From assembly GCA_021773645.1 (NCBI GenBank), contig JAJFJU010000012.1, forward strand, positions 434,001 through 498,000: a stretch of 64,000 nucleotides of DNA. Reading direction: 5' to 3'. The DNA is from Gammaproteobacteria bacterium (GTDB lineage Bacteria; Pseudomonadota; Gammaproteobacteria; HK1). The translations under genes and the position numbers were made by a program. Positions 15,075 to 25,839 of this stretch are shown here, in pieces. Numbering within the stretch: position 1 is the first letter of the stretch; each line of letters opens with the position of its first letter. Under the pieces are notes generated by a model. The model had not been told where the DNA came from. It ran no database searches and saw only the letters and a program-made list of their open reading frames with translations.

Positions 15075-15947
15075 CTAGGGAAGATCTGTTGGCGCATTCG
15101 CCGGGACTCCGGGCTGCTGGAAACCCGAATTGGTTGCAATATAAGCTCGCGACACTATTTTGCACAAATTTCCCGCCGCGTGTTGTCCCTATTGTTGTAA
15201 GGCATACCAATGCTTAAAACTTTTGCAAGGAGATTTATAATGAAAATTAAATTTGTTTTTTTACTTTCCTTTGTTTTTATATTCTTCACCAGTCTTAGTA
15301 TTCCTGCCAGCGCCTCATCCAAAGCGGAAATTGATGCCAAGGTGACGGAGGCTTTGTCAACGTTTTACAAGGAGACCTTGGCAGGGAAAAAACTAGCTCA
15401 TAAAGCGGCGGGACTTTTAGTTTTCCCCACGGTCTATAAAGCAGGCATAGGAATTGGTGGGGAATACGGAGAGGGTGCTTTACTTGTTAACGGTAAATCG
15501 GTTGACTACTACAATACAGTTGCGGCTTCTATTGGTTTTCAATTAGGTGCCCAAGTTAAAACTCAAATCATTCTTTTTATGAATAAAAAAGTACTCGCTT
15601 CTTTTAGAGAAAGCGAGGGATGGGAAGCGGGTATAGATGGAAGTGTAGCTATAGCGACTTTCGGTACTGGCGGAGAAGTTGATACTAAAACAGCCAAGGA
15701 ACCTATTATTGGTTTTATCTTTTCCAATAAAGGACTTATGTATAACCTTACCCTTGAAGGATCGAAACTTACTAGAATTAAGAAGTAAGGATTGTGCATG
15801 GAAAAAACAAAATCCATTTCCCTTAAAATCGGTAGTTATTGAACAGCTATTCGCATCGCCTTATATCGCGGAAAATTTCTTTCTGTTTCTATCCGCCTGT
15901 CAGGAAATGCGAATTAGGCAAGATCTGATTAATCAGAGCTTCCCTAG
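15075..15947. mobile_element. possible transposon-like unit framed by IS-type inverted ends around the SYLF gene
   Basis: CTAGGGAAGATCTG (15075-15088) and CAGAGCTTCCCTAG (15934-15947) are inverted repeats matching at 13 of 14 positions, including a CTAG at each outer edge. The segment between is visibly AT-richer than both flanks and carries one gene. Ends of this look resemble IS5-group termini by recollection, with YTAR-like targets. There is no transposase inside. Alternatively the ends are solo IS remnants. Confidence 0.4.
15240..15788 (+). CDS. exported SYLF (Ysc84-like) lipid-binding domain protein
   Basis: 182 residues from the ATG at 15240 with AAGGAG 8 nt upstream; an earlier TTG-type start at 15210 is weaker. 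Signal peptide at about 1-26 (FVFLLSFVFIFFTSLSIPASAS). The SYLF core follows: LAGKKLAHKAAGLLVFPTVYKAG (helix and strand with FP), GIGGEYGEGAL, and the later FIFSNKGLMYNLTLEGSKLTRIKK that ends most members. SYLF proteins bind phosphoinositides in eukaryotes; bacterial versions are exported and of unknown role. Codon use is AT-rich, unlike the neighbours, and the gene sits between short inverted repeats, both signs of recent acquisition. Confidence 0.85.
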   Translation: MKIKFVFLLSFVFIFFTSLSIPASASSKAEIDAKVTEALSTFYKETLAGKKLAHKAAGLLVFPTVYKAGIGIGGEYGEGALLVNGKSVDYYNTVAASIGFQLGAQVKTQIILFMNKKVLASFRESEGWEAGIDGSVAIATFGTGGEVDTKTAKEPIIGFIFSNKGLMYNLTLEGSKLTRIKK

Positions 15948-15977
15948 ATGTAGCAAAGCGGAATCCGGGGAACGGAG

Positions 15978-16658
15978 CTAAACTGGTGCGTTGGCCGCTT
16001 CATCAATGAGGATATCGACACCATTTACGGCACTGATACTGGCGGCGGGAATAGCTATGCCAGCCTTCCAGTCAGAGACCGCCTGGCGTTTGCCGGCACC
16101 GGTGACCAGAAACAGCACGGCGTGGCTTTTGGCGATAGTGGCGGCACTGAGGCTAATGCGCTCGGGTGGAGGTTTGGGGGCGTTAAATACCACGTGCACC
16201 CGTTCTTCGGGATGAATATGGCCAGGGAACAGGCTGGCAGTGTGGCCATCCTCGCCCAAACCCAGCAGTACTAGATCGAAGGCTGGGGTGTTGGCTAACA
16301 ACGCGGCGTATTCCTGTGCCCCGTCTACTGGCCCTTTTTCTCCTGCCATGGGATGGATCTGAGCTGCGGGAATGCTGACATGCTCAAGCCAGGCCTTGGT
16401 GGCCATCTGGCTATTACGATCGGGATGGTCTGCGGGCAAACAGCGTTCGTCGCCGTAATAGATCTCCCAGTTTTGCCAATCGGCCTTGGCAGTGGCAAGG
16501 ATGCGAAAGGCTTGTTCCGGGGTGCGCCCACCCGCCAGCACCAGGCGAAAGCGGTCCTGGTGGGAAAGGGCCTGTGTGGCTGCCGCGAGTATCCGTGCCG
16601 CCGCTTCCTCAGCCACGGCTGTTCCATCGGGGAATAGCTGCCAGCGAGTTTCACCCAT
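15978..16658 (-). CDS. pgl: 6-phosphogluconolactonase
   Basis: 226 residues of the DevB/NagB-like lactonase family: FRLVLAGGRTPEQAFRIL near 38-55, YYGDERCLPADHPDRNSQMA near 70-90, and DLVLLGLGEDGHTASLFPGH near 130-150 with the catalytic GLGEDGHTASLFP block. It hydrolyses 6-phosphogluconolactone to 6-phosphogluconate, step two of the oxidative pentose phosphate pathway. It starts 3 nt after the zwf stop and completes the gnd-zwf-pgl set. Confidence 0.93.
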   Translation of the reverse strand: MGETRWQLFPDGTAVAEEAAARILAAATQALSHQDRFRLVLAGGRTPEQAFRILATAKADWQNWEIYYGDERCLPADHPDRNSQMATKAWLEHVSIPAAQIHPMAGEKGPVDGAQEYAALLANTPAFDLVLLGLGEDGHTASLFPGHIHPEERVHVVFNAPKPPPERISLSAATIAKSHAVLFLVTGAGKRQAVSDWKAGIAIPAASISAVNGVDILIDEAANAPV

Positions 16659-16661
16659 GCC

Positions 16662-18146
16662 CTATACCTCTTCAGGATTCAGGGTATGACGCCAGTGGTG
16701 GGTGGCTTTGTCGAATAGTCGGCGGCTCTCGATGGGGCCCCAGCTACCGGCGGGGTAGGTGGCGATGTAGTCGCGTTCCGTGGACCACTGTCGCAGGATC
16801 GGGTCCACTATCGCCCAAGCAGCTTCCACCTCGTCGTAGCGCAGGAACAGCGAGCGATCCCCCTTAATGACGTCCAGCAGCAGATCCTCGTAGGCGTCGG
16901 TAACCACCTCATCCTCATTACGAAAGCTGGCATCCAGGCTGGTGAGGCGGGTATTCATCTCCAGCCCCGGTTCCTTCACGGTCATTTCCATACGCAGACA
17001 TTCGGTGGGCTGGATCCCCATGAGGATCCAGTTGGGAGTGGGGCGCTGCACCTGGGAGGCGCGGAAGAACTGCTGTGGCGGATGGCGGAAGCAGATGGAG
17101 ATCATGGACTGGCCACGGGCCATGCGCTTGCCGGTGCGCACATAGAAGGGCACACCGCGCCAGCGCCAGTTGTCCACGTAGAACTTGGCCGCTGCATAGG
17201 TCTCGGCGACGCTATCCTGGGGAATACCCTCTTCCTGCAAATAGCCCAGGGCCTTTTTTCCCTCGACTACGCCGGGAGCGTACTGGGCGCGAAAGGCGTG
17301 TGCGTTGACCGCGTTTTGGGGAATCGGGCGCATGGAACGCAGTACTTTTACCTTTTCATCGCGCAGCGCCTCTGCCTCCATGGAGACCGGTGGTTCCATG
17401 GCTACCAGGGTGAGTAGCTGGAGCAAGTGGCTCTGTACCATATCGCGCAGGGCTCCGGAGCCGTCGTAATAGCTGGCCCGGCCGCCAACGCCGATGGTCT
17501 CGGAGTGGGTGATCTGCACGTGATCGATGTAGTTTCGGTTCCACAACGGCTCCATCATGACGTTGGCAAAACGAAACACCAGTACGTTCTGTACCGTGCC
17601 CTTGCCGAGATAATGGTCGATGCGGAAGACCTGATCCTCGCGCATGTAGCGGGTGATGCGGGTTTGTAGCGCACGTGCGCTTTGCAGGTCATAGCCGAAG
17701 GGTTTTTCAATCACCACCCGGCGCCAGCCATGTTCCTCGTTAAGCAGGCCGGCCTCCGAGAGATTCTGGCTGACTACACCGAATTCTGCCGGTCGAATGG
17801 ACAGGTAGAAGGCGACATTGGGGGGAAAGTTCTCGCCGTTGTGCAGGCGCTTTTCCAGCCGTACGTACATCTCGGGGTCGGTGAGATCGCCCTCGAAAAA
17901 ATACAGGCGCTCGCAGAAGCGTTTGAAGAGCGCCTCATCGACACCGCCACGTCCGCGCTCCTCGATCATGCCACGCACTTCTTGCTGCCACTCCTCGCGC
18001 GACCAGGACCGTCGGGCTGAGCCTAGAATGATGGTGTCTTTCGGCAGGCGTCCGGCCTCTTCCAGATGATAGAGGGCAGGCATGAGCTTTTGCCGCGATA
18101 GGTCTCCAGCGGCGCCAAAGATGACGTAGGTACAGGCTTCGGTCAT
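16662..18146 (-). CDS. zwf: glucose-6-phosphate dehydrogenase
   Basis: 494 residues, normal length. N-terminal nucleotide-binding GAAGDLSRQKLMPAL (11-25) and the catalytic RIDHYLGKGTVQN near 175-187, with EKPFGYDL before it. It oxidises glucose-6-phosphate to the lactone, producing NADPH. The order on the minus strand is gnd, zwf, pgl; 119 bp containing REP elements separate gnd from zwf, while zwf and pgl are almost adjacent. Confidence 0.96.
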   Translation of the reverse strand: MTEACTYVIFGAAGDLSRQKLMPALYHLEEAGRLPKDTIILGSARRSWSREEWQQEVRGMIEERGRGGVDEALFKRFCERLYFFEGDLTDPEMYVRLEKRLHNGENFPPNVAFYLSIRPAEFGVVSQNLSEAGLLNEEHGWRRVVIEKPFGYDLQSARALQTRITRYMREDQVFRIDHYLGKGTVQNVLVFRFANVMMEPLWNRNYIDHVQITHSETIGVGGRASYYDGSGALRDMVQSHLLQLLTLVAMEPPVSMEAEALRDEKVKVLRSMRPIPQNAVNAHAFRAQYAPGVVEGKKALGYLQEEGIPQDSVAETYAAAKFYVDNWRWRGVPFYVRTGKRMARGQSMISICFRHPPQQFFRASQVQRPTPNWILMGIQPTECLRMEMTVKEPGLEMNTRLTSLDASFRNEDEVVTDAYEDLLLDVIKGDRSLFLRYDEVEAAWAIVDPILRQWSTERDYIATYPAGSWGPIESRRLFDKATHHWRHTLNPEEV

Positions 18147-18163
18147 GGTTTTTTTCCGTTAAA

Positions 18164-18256
18164 CGGCGGACATGGTCCGCTCTACTATTCAGTTGGGTGG
18201 CGGTTTTTGTCGGGCGGACCAGTTCCGCCGCTGTGAGGCGGGCACGGCCCGCCTTG
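18164..18256. repeat. REP-type palindromes between gnd and zwf
   Basis: Three related palindromic units: GGCGGACATGGTCCGC (18165-18180), GGGCGGACCAGTTCCGCC and GGCGGGCACGGCCCGCC. They lie in the gnd-zwf gap and could form mRNA hairpins that set the relative stability of the two messages. The short direct repeat CTATTCAG also occurs on both sides of the block. Confidence 0.7.
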
Positions 18257-18265
18257 CCCAACTAT

Positions 18266-19714
<1,449 letters not shown>

Positions 19715-19801
19715 TATTTTTCCTGAAGATAAGTGCAAGGATGCCGCTAGCTTCTATAGTAGTCCTATGGCCCGCACGGAAGAAGCCTCAGGAAAAAAAT
19801 A

Positions 19802-20914
19802 ATGAAATCGATCTGCGACAGGATTCTCTCCATCCACGCCGAAGTCCGTAAACACTGGCCGAGGCTGTGCCGTATCTCCATCGCCATGTATGACCCGCAC
19901 GACGATCGCCTGAGCACCTTTGCCGACAGCACCACCGGCGGCCGTCCTCTGGAGCACTATAGTCAGCAGTTGGCGAATATACCTTCCCTGCAGATGCTTG
20001 CCGAGGGGCATGAGTCGCGCATCGTTTCGGCGCTGGAACGTGGCTATTCCATGGATACTGAGCATAGCCAGAAACTCTTGGCCAGTGGTTACCACTCCAG
20101 CTACACCATCCCCATGTATCGCGGTGAACACTTTGCGGGTTTTCTGTTCTTCGATGCCGATGAGGAGGCCTATTTCCAGCCTGCGGTGACCCAGTATCTC
20201 GGCGCCTACGCGGAGCTGATCATCGCCACCATCACCCACGAGATGGTGTCTATCCATACCCTGATCGGAGCCATTAATACCACCCGGAAATTCAGCCGTT
20301 ATCGGGATGAGGAAACCGGCGCCCACGTGCAGCGTGTCTCGCACTATGCGCGGGAAATCGCCCTGGGCATTGCCGATGAGCAGGGGCTGGATGATGAATA
20401 TGTGGAGTATCTGTTCCAGTTTGCTGCTATCCACGATGTCGGCAAGATCGCCATTCCCGACAACATCCTGTTAAAGCGCAGTTGTCTGGATGCGGGCGAG
20501 ATCCGGACGATACAGACTCACGTTAGCAAGGGGCTGGAGCTCATCGATGTGCTGATTCATGAATTTGAATTGGACACTGTGGGGCATATAGACCTGCTGC
20601 GAAATATCGTCGCCCATCATCACGAACGGCTTAATGGGACTGGCTATCCCGCCGGGCTTTGTGGCAACGAGATCTCCCTGGAGGGGCGCATTGTGGCGGT
20701 GGCGGATGTATTCGACGCGCTAACTAGCGGCCGCCCCTACAAATCTGCCTGGCCAATGGAACAGGCCTTCGAGCATCTGAATGACAACGCAGGGATCTTG
20801 TTTGATGCCCGTTGTGTGCAGGCTTTCCTGGAGAATAAAGCCGGTATTCTGAAGATTCGGCAAAAGTTTGCCGAGTGTCGGGAAACGGATCGTGGGTTCT
20901 CAACGCGTGCTTAA
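19802..20914 (+). CDS. HD-GYP c-di-GMP phosphodiesterase with N-terminal GAF-like domain
   Basis: 370 residues, soluble. Residues about 20-150 look GAF-like (ISIAMYDPHDDRLSTFADST, SSYTIPMYRGEHFAGFLFFDAD). HD-GYP domain from about 165: HD at 211-212 in AIHDVGKIAIPD, and HHERLNGTGYPAGL (273-286) with the complete HHExxDGxGYP-type motif (Asn in place of Asp). It should degrade c-di-GMP. The next gene, a diguanylate cyclase, starts inside its last codons (GTGCTTAA, 8 nt overlap if the GTG at 20907 is used). The pair therefore couples synthesis and breakdown of c-di-GMP. Confidence 0.9.
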   Translation: MKSICDRILSIHAEVRKHWPRLCRISIAMYDPHDDRLSTFADSTTGGRPLEHYSQQLANIPSLQMLAEGHESRIVSALERGYSMDTEHSQKLLASGYHSSYTIPMYRGEHFAGFLFFDADEEAYFQPAVTQYLGAYAELIIATITHEMVSIHTLIGAINTTRKFSRYRDEETGAHVQRVSHYAREIALGIADEQGLDDEYVEYLFQFAAIHDVGKIAIPDNILLKRSCLDAGEIRTIQTHVSKGLELIDVLIHEFELDTVGHIDLLRNIVAHHHERLNGTGYPAGLCGNEISLEGRIVAVADVFDALTSGRPYKSAWPMEQAFEHLNDNAGILFDARCVQAFLENKAGILKIRQKFAECRETDRGFSTRA

Positions 20915-23672
20915 TTCTCTTCAAAAGTTCACGGCTGCTTTGCTGATTGCCGCGGTATTGCTCATCGCCCTTACCGCTCTCGGTGGTTGGTTTACGGATC
21001 ACGCTCGCCTGGCAGCGGTGTTGCCGGGCATCCATCGCATGACCTTCAATACCGCCCTGGGTTTTCTGCTCATGGGCGGGGTCTGCTTACTGCCGTTGAT
21101 TCTTCGCCGTCCCATGCGGGAGGCCCAGCGATTTATTGGCGGAGTGGTTTTTCTGGTTGCCGGGGCGAGTTTGTTGCAGGACCTTGCCAGCATCGAGCTA
21201 GGTCTCGATGAGTTTTTTCTTGATCAGAGCCTTGCTTATCATGACTCCCCCCATCCGGGACGGATGAGTCCTTTTACCGCCTTCTCTTTCGCGCTCACCG
21301 CCGGGCTGTTGATGCTGTCGACCCGCTTGAGTGCTCCCCGATATTCACTACAGCTGGTTACTGCCTTATTACTGCTAATGACTGTTGCAGTGCTCAATCT
21401 GGTGATGCGAGGGTTGTTTCCCGCAACACCCGCTCCCTTTATTCATCTGCTATCCATGTCGCCGTTTACCGCCATTGCCTTCCTGCTGCTGTCAGCAACG
21501 CTATGGATAAACGGTAGGGCGCTTTCCGGGCAGGGGCAGTGGAGCGGCATGGCGCCAGGTATAGCGTTGATGCAGCGCCTCAAATTCGCATGGAAATTCC
21601 GCCTATTGTTATTCATCGTGCTGCTTCCCCTGGGCTACGGGATGTCTTTCATGGCGACGACGGTGAGCGACAACATCAATCAGAGCCGTGAGCAACAACT
21701 GGGCCTCAAATACACCCGTGCTATCTCCGTGGTGTTGGAATTGATTCCGCAACATCGGGGTTTGGCCAATAGTTATTTGCGTGGCGACCACTCTCTGCAT
21801 CCACAGATCGAGCGTGTGCGTTTGGCAATCGATGAGCAGATCGGGCGCGTGAATACCTTCCAAAAACAGCACAACATCTATCCAGAGTTGATTAAAAAAT
21901 GGTCTTTGTTACAGCTGCGTTGGTCAGCCATTGCGGCCACAATGCCGGATATCTCACCATCGGAAAGCTGGCGTGCACATTCCCTGTTAATCGCCGATAT
22001 CATTGAATTTTCTCAGGATATCTCTACGGAGATGAGTGCGGGGCTGAATGAGGATGTGGCTGCTCGTCATCTGGCCAATAGCGTATTCGATCATCTGCCG
22101 GAATTGATGGAAAGCCTCGGCCAGTTACGCGGTTTGGGTACCGGTTTCCTGGATGATGCCGGGCTTGAGTCTAGTGAACGCACTGCTCTGGCAGTACTGC
22201 ACACGCGCATAGAAGGCGAATTGCAAAGCGTGGAAGGGCATTTAAGCAAGGTCATTGTGCTCAGGCCAGCGCTTGCCGAGTTTTTGGAAGCGCCGCTAGC
22301 AGGGTTGTTGGCGGCGGCCGATGCTTATCAATTATTACTGGTCACAGAAGCGCCCAGTAGCTCGACCATAATGTTGCTCCCGGGAGATTATTTTGCACAG
22401 GGGACCAAGGTGATCAAGGCAAATTCACGCTTGCTTGGGGTGACATCCCGTGTTTTGAACCAGTATTTCGAGCAACAGCTTGCCACCCAGTATGCACACG
22501 CTTATCGGGCGACTTTGCTGGCAGTGGTGACCTTGGCGTTGATGTTTTATCTGTGGGCTGCATTTCGCCATTCCTTACGCCACAGCGTGGATGTCATGGC
22601 CTCGGCGGCCTATGGCCTGCTGCATAACAAGCCTGCGGCCAGTATTCCTATTGGTGGCAGTGATGAATTGGCAGAGATGGTGGGTAGTTTTAATGACGTG
22701 GCTGAGGTAACGGGTAGCTTTAATGAGGTGGCGGAACGATTGGAATCCCATAACACCTGGTTGAAGACGGTGATGGATCATGTGCATGAAGGGATTATGA
22801 CCATCAACCCGGAGGGGCGTATCGAGTCGGCCAATCAGGCGGTGGCAAAGATGTTTGGCTATGAGGTCGAGACGCTGGTGGGAAAAAATATCAGTCTGCT
22901 GATGCCGGAGTCTTCTCGCCAAGCCTACGCAAAAGGGTTCCGGCATTATGTCGCTCGCTCCTCATACAAGAACAAGATGCCAGGAAGGGAATTGTTGCTA
23001 CAGGGGGGGCGGCAAGACGGCAGCTGTTTTCCGCTGGAACTGCATGTGAACGAGGTGCGCCTGGCTGGAAAGCTATATTTCCTGGGGGCCATGCGAGATA
23101 TCACCCGGCGTAAGCGAAGGGATGCCGAGCTGAAGATGCTGGCCACCACTGATTCGCTCACAGGGGTGCGTAATCGGCGGGATTTCTTATTCCACGGGGA
23201 GCGTGAACTGGCTCGATCTTGCCGTTATCAGCAGCCGCTGGCCTTCATCATGCTGGATATCGACAATTTTAAGAGCATTAATGATCGCTATGGACATCCT
23301 GTGGGCGATCAGGTGCTCAAAGCAGTCAGCCGCTGTTGTACGGATGTTTTGCGCGAAAACGATATCTTTGGGCGTGTGGGTGGTGAGGAGTTTGCCGTGG
23401 CGTTGCCACAAACTTCCCTGGCAGAAGCGGCCAACAGTGCCGAGCGCCTACGCGTGGCGGTGGCCGCCTTGGTTGTCCCGCTTGAGGATGGTGACAGCGT
23501 AAACGCCACCATCAGCCTGGGCGTTGCCGAGCTAGAGGAGGGTGCCAGCCAGTTTGATGAGCTATTCAAACGGGCCGATAGCGCCCTTTACCGCGCCAAA
23601 GAAAACGGCCGTAACCGTTTCGAGTTATGGGCCGACTCGGGTCCGAAGAGCTCTAACCCCGACGCCAGCTAA
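20907..23672 (+). CDS. membrane diguanylate cyclase with NIT-like sensor, HAMP, PAS and GGDEF domains (paralogue)
   Basis: 921 residues from GTG 20907; GTG 20892 and TTG 20868 are alternative starts. I prefer 20907 because the N-terminus then matches the length of the paralogue at 12367. Same order of parts: membrane region with MTFNTALGFLLMG and GRMSPFTAFSFALTAG, NIT-like helices (SVVLELIPQHRGLANSYL), TM, HAMP, PAS (HEGIMTINPEGRIESANQAVAKMFGYE), and GGDEF with GGEEF and the inhibitory REND site. A 30 bp tandem duplication (22677-22706 and 22707-22736, GSFNDVAE/GSFNEVAE) lengthens the HAMP-PAS linker by ten residues relative to the paralogue. The sensor middle diverges, so the two probably sense different inputs. 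Its 3' end overlaps the convergent reductase gene by 20 nt. Confidence 0.88.
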   Translation: MLNSLQKFTAALLIAAVLLIALTALGGWFTDHARLAAVLPGIHRMTFNTALGFLLMGGVCLLPLILRRPMREAQRFIGGVVFLVAGASLLQDLASIELGLDEFFLDQSLAYHDSPHPGRMSPFTAFSFALTAGLLMLSTRLSAPRYSLQLVTALLLLMTVAVLNLVMRGLFPATPAPFIHLLSMSPFTAIAFLLLSATLWINGRALSGQGQWSGMAPGIALMQRLKFAWKFRLLLFIVLLPLGYGMSFMATTVSDNINQSREQQLGLKYTRAISVVLELIPQHRGLANSYLRGDHSLHPQIERVRLAIDEQIGRVNTFQKQHNIYPELIKKWSLLQLRWSAIAATMPDISPSESWRAHSLLIADIIEFSQDISTEMSAGLNEDVAARHLANSVFDHLPELMESLGQLRGLGTGFLDDAGLESSERTALAVLHTRIEGELQSVEGHLSKVIVLRPALAEFLEAPLAGLLAAADAYQLLLVTEAPSSSTIMLLPGDYFAQGTKVIKANSRLLGVTSRVLNQYFEQQLATQYAHAYRATLLAVVTLALMFYLWAAFRHSLRHSVDVMASAAYGLLHNKPAASIPIGGSDELAEMVGSFNDVAEVTGSFNEVAERLESHNTWLKTVMDHVHEGIMTINPEGRIESANQAVAKMFGYEVETLVGKNISLLMPESSRQAYAKGFRHYVARSSYKNKMPGRELLLQGGRQDGSCFPLELHVNEVRLAGKLYFLGAMRDITRRKRRDAELKMLATTDSLTGVRNRRDFLFHGERELARSCRYQQPLAFIMLDIDNFKSINDRYGHPVGDQVLKAVSRCCTDVLRENDIFGRVGGEEFAVALPQTSLAEAANSAERLRVAVAALVVPLEDGDSVNATISLGVAELEEGASQFDELFKRADSALYRAKENGRNRFELWADSGPKSSNPDAS

Positions 23673-25779
23673 GAAAGCGCTCCACTAGATTCAGCAGGCC
23701 CGCTGGGGCGTGGGCACGGCGCCATTCGCCGGCGACGAATTTATTGGCCTCGCTTAAGGTCGGATAAATATGAATGGTGCTGAGGATGCTCTTTAGCCCG
23801 CGCTTGTGGCGCATGGCGGCGATGAATTCGGTAATCAACTCGCCCGCATGCTCGCCCATGATGGTCACTCCGAGGATGCGATCCCGGCCCGGTACAGTAA
23901 GCACTTTCACAATGCCTTCGTTCTCCCCCGAGGCGATGGCGCGATCCAGATCGTCAATGCCGAAGGTAGTGACTTCATAAGCAATGTTCTGCTCTTTGGC
24001 CTCCTGCTCATTGATCCCCACCCGTGCCACCTCCGGTTCGGTGAAGGTCGCCCACGGAATCACCGAGTAATCCACGGCGAATTTCTTAAAGCCCTGCAGC
24101 GCGTTGACCGCCGCGTACCAGGCCTGATGGGCGGCGGTGTGGGTGAACTGGTAGGGGCCGGCGACATCGCCGCAGGCGTAGATGTTGGGGTAGCTGGTCT
24201 GCAGGTATTTATTAACCTCGATGGTGCGTCTTTCGCTTAATGGGATCTCCAGCTCTTCTACGCCAAAGCCCTGGGTGTTGGCGGCGCGACCGACAGCGAC
24301 GATCACCTGGTCGAACTCGAACTTCACCTCTTTGCCTTCGTGCTCGCACATCAGGACTTTCTGCTCGCCCTCGAGATGGAAGGATTTGGCCTGATGGCCA
24401 GTGCGTACCCGTACGCCTTCTTCCTCAAAGCGCTTGGTCATGAATTCGGAGATCTCCGGGTCTTCCCGCAGCATGATGCGCGGTGCCATCTCCACCTGCG
24501 TGACCTCACTGCCGAGACGCGCAAAGGCCTGGCTCAATTCGCAGCCGATGGGGCCGCCACCCAACACCACCAGGCGTTTGGGTAACTCGCGCAGCGCCCA
24601 TAGGTTGTCCGAGGTCAGCGGATCAATGTCCGTAATGCCGGGAATCGGCGGCACGAAGGGACGCGCTCCGGTGGCGATGATGATGGCGCGGGTGGTCAGG
24701 GTCTGGCCGTTCACCTCCACGCTATAAGGTGAGGTCATGCGTGCCTCGCCTTCGATCACCTCCACACCCAGTTTGGTATAGCGCTCGACGGAGTCATGCG
24801 GGGCTACCTCGCTGATAACCCGCTGCACTCGTTCCATGATGTCGGCGAAGTCAAAGTCGGCGCTGGCCGAGCGGATGCCGAAGTCATTGGCCCGCTTCAG
24901 GCGGGCGACGAAGCGGGCCGAGGAGATCAACGCCTTGGAGGGCACGCAGCCGCTATTCAGGCAGTCACCCCCCATTTTATTTTTTTCAATCAGGGTGACC
25001 TTGGCCTTTAGCGCGGCGGCGATATAGGAGGCCACCAGGCCACCGGAACCGGCACCGATGACAATGAGATTGCGGTCAAATTTGGCTGGTTTTGGATAGT
25101 TCTTCATGATTTTATATCTCTTGATGCCTTGTACTAATAAGCGTGCGAGCCATGGAAAGATCCCCAGCAGCGCAAAGGCACCGATGAGTCCGGGTGAGAG
25201 GATGTCAGCGGGGGATTCCAGGGTGGCGATTTGAGTGCCCGCGTTTACGAACACCACGGTGGCGGGCAGCATACCCACCTGACTCACCAGATAGTAGGTG
25301 AGGGTGCGGATGGGGGTTAGCCCCATGGCCAGATTGATGGCAAAAAAAGGAAATACTGGAATAAGTCGCAGGGTGAACAGGTAGAATGCGCCATCTTTCT
25401 CCATGCCGGCATTGAGCGCATCTAGATTGGCACCAAAGCGGCGTTGCACGGTGTCTCGAAGCAGAAAGCGTGCCACCAGGAAGGCCAGTGTGGCGCCGAT
25501 GCTGGAGGCAAAAGAAACCAGCACGGTACCCCAGCCGAGGCCGAAGACCAGGCCGCCGGCCAAGGTCATGAAAACGGCACCGGGGATAGACAGTGCGGTG
25601 ACCAGGATGTAGCCGCCGAAAAAGATCGCCACAGTTTGCCCGGGATGGGCGGCATAATAATCGCCGATGCTGGCCTGCTGGGACTTAAGATAGGCGAAAT
25701 TCAGGTATTGGCCGGGCTCCAAAAAGACCAGCGCCAGGCCAAAAAGGGCCAATAGAGTAATGAGTAGAATTTTTTTCAT
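23653..25779 (-). CDS. fusion of a DedA/TVP38 membrane domain with a mercuric-reductase-like flavin disulfide reductase
   Basis: 708 residues. Residues 1-220: TVP38/TMEM64 (SNARE-associated/DedA) domain with about six hydrophobic segments, including IPGAVFMTLAGGLVFGLGWGT and the re-entrant-loop stretch FTLRLIPVFPFFAINLAMGL. Residues about 235-708: pyridine nucleotide-disulfide oxidoreductase with FAD site GAGSGGLVASYIA, redox pair CLNSGCVPSK, NAD site GGGPIGCELSQAFARLG, second FAD site YACGDVAG, and the dimer-interface HIYPTLSE with the active-site His. No N-terminal HMA domain and no mer genes nearby, so mercury reduction is unlikely; a quinone, thiol or other membrane-linked substrate is possible. 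The fusion is contiguous and not a frameshift product. Confidence 0.87.
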   Translation of the reverse strand: MKKILLITLLALFGLALVFLEPGQYLNFAYLKSQQASIGDYYAAHPGQTVAIFFGGYILVTALSIPGAVFMTLAGGLVFGLGWGTVLVSFASSIGATLAFLVARFLLRDTVQRRFGANLDALNAGMEKDGAFYLFTLRLIPVFPFFAINLAMGLTPIRTLTYYLVSQVGMLPATVVFVNAGTQIATLESPADILSPGLIGAFALLGIFPWLARLLVQGIKRYKIMKNYPKPAKFDRNLIVIGAGSGGLVASYIAAALKAKVTLIEKNKMGGDCLNSGCVPSKALISSARFVARLKRANDFGIRSASADFDFADIMERVQRVISEVAPHDSVERYTKLGVEVIEGEARMTSPYSVEVNGQTLTTRAIIIATGARPFVPPIPGITDIDPLTSDNLWALRELPKRLVVLGGGPIGCELSQAFARLGSEVTQVEMAPRIMLREDPEISEFMTKRFEEEGVRVRTGHQAKSFHLEGEQKVLMCEHEGKEVKFEFDQVIVAVGRAANTQGFGVEELEIPLSERRTIEVNKYLQTSYPNIYACGDVAGPYQFTHTAAHQAWYAAVNALQGFKKFAVDYSVIPWATFTEPEVARVGINEQEAKEQNIAYEVTTFGIDDLDRAIASGENEGIVKVLTVPGRDRILGVTIMGEHAGELITEFIAAMRHKRGLKSILSTIHIYPTLSEANKFVAGEWRRAHAPAGLLNLVERFLSWRRG

Positions 25780-25839
25780 GACGATTCAGTTGAGTGGGAA
25801 TAGCTCCATGGGACACGAGAGCTCCCGGGAAGTTGCAGG

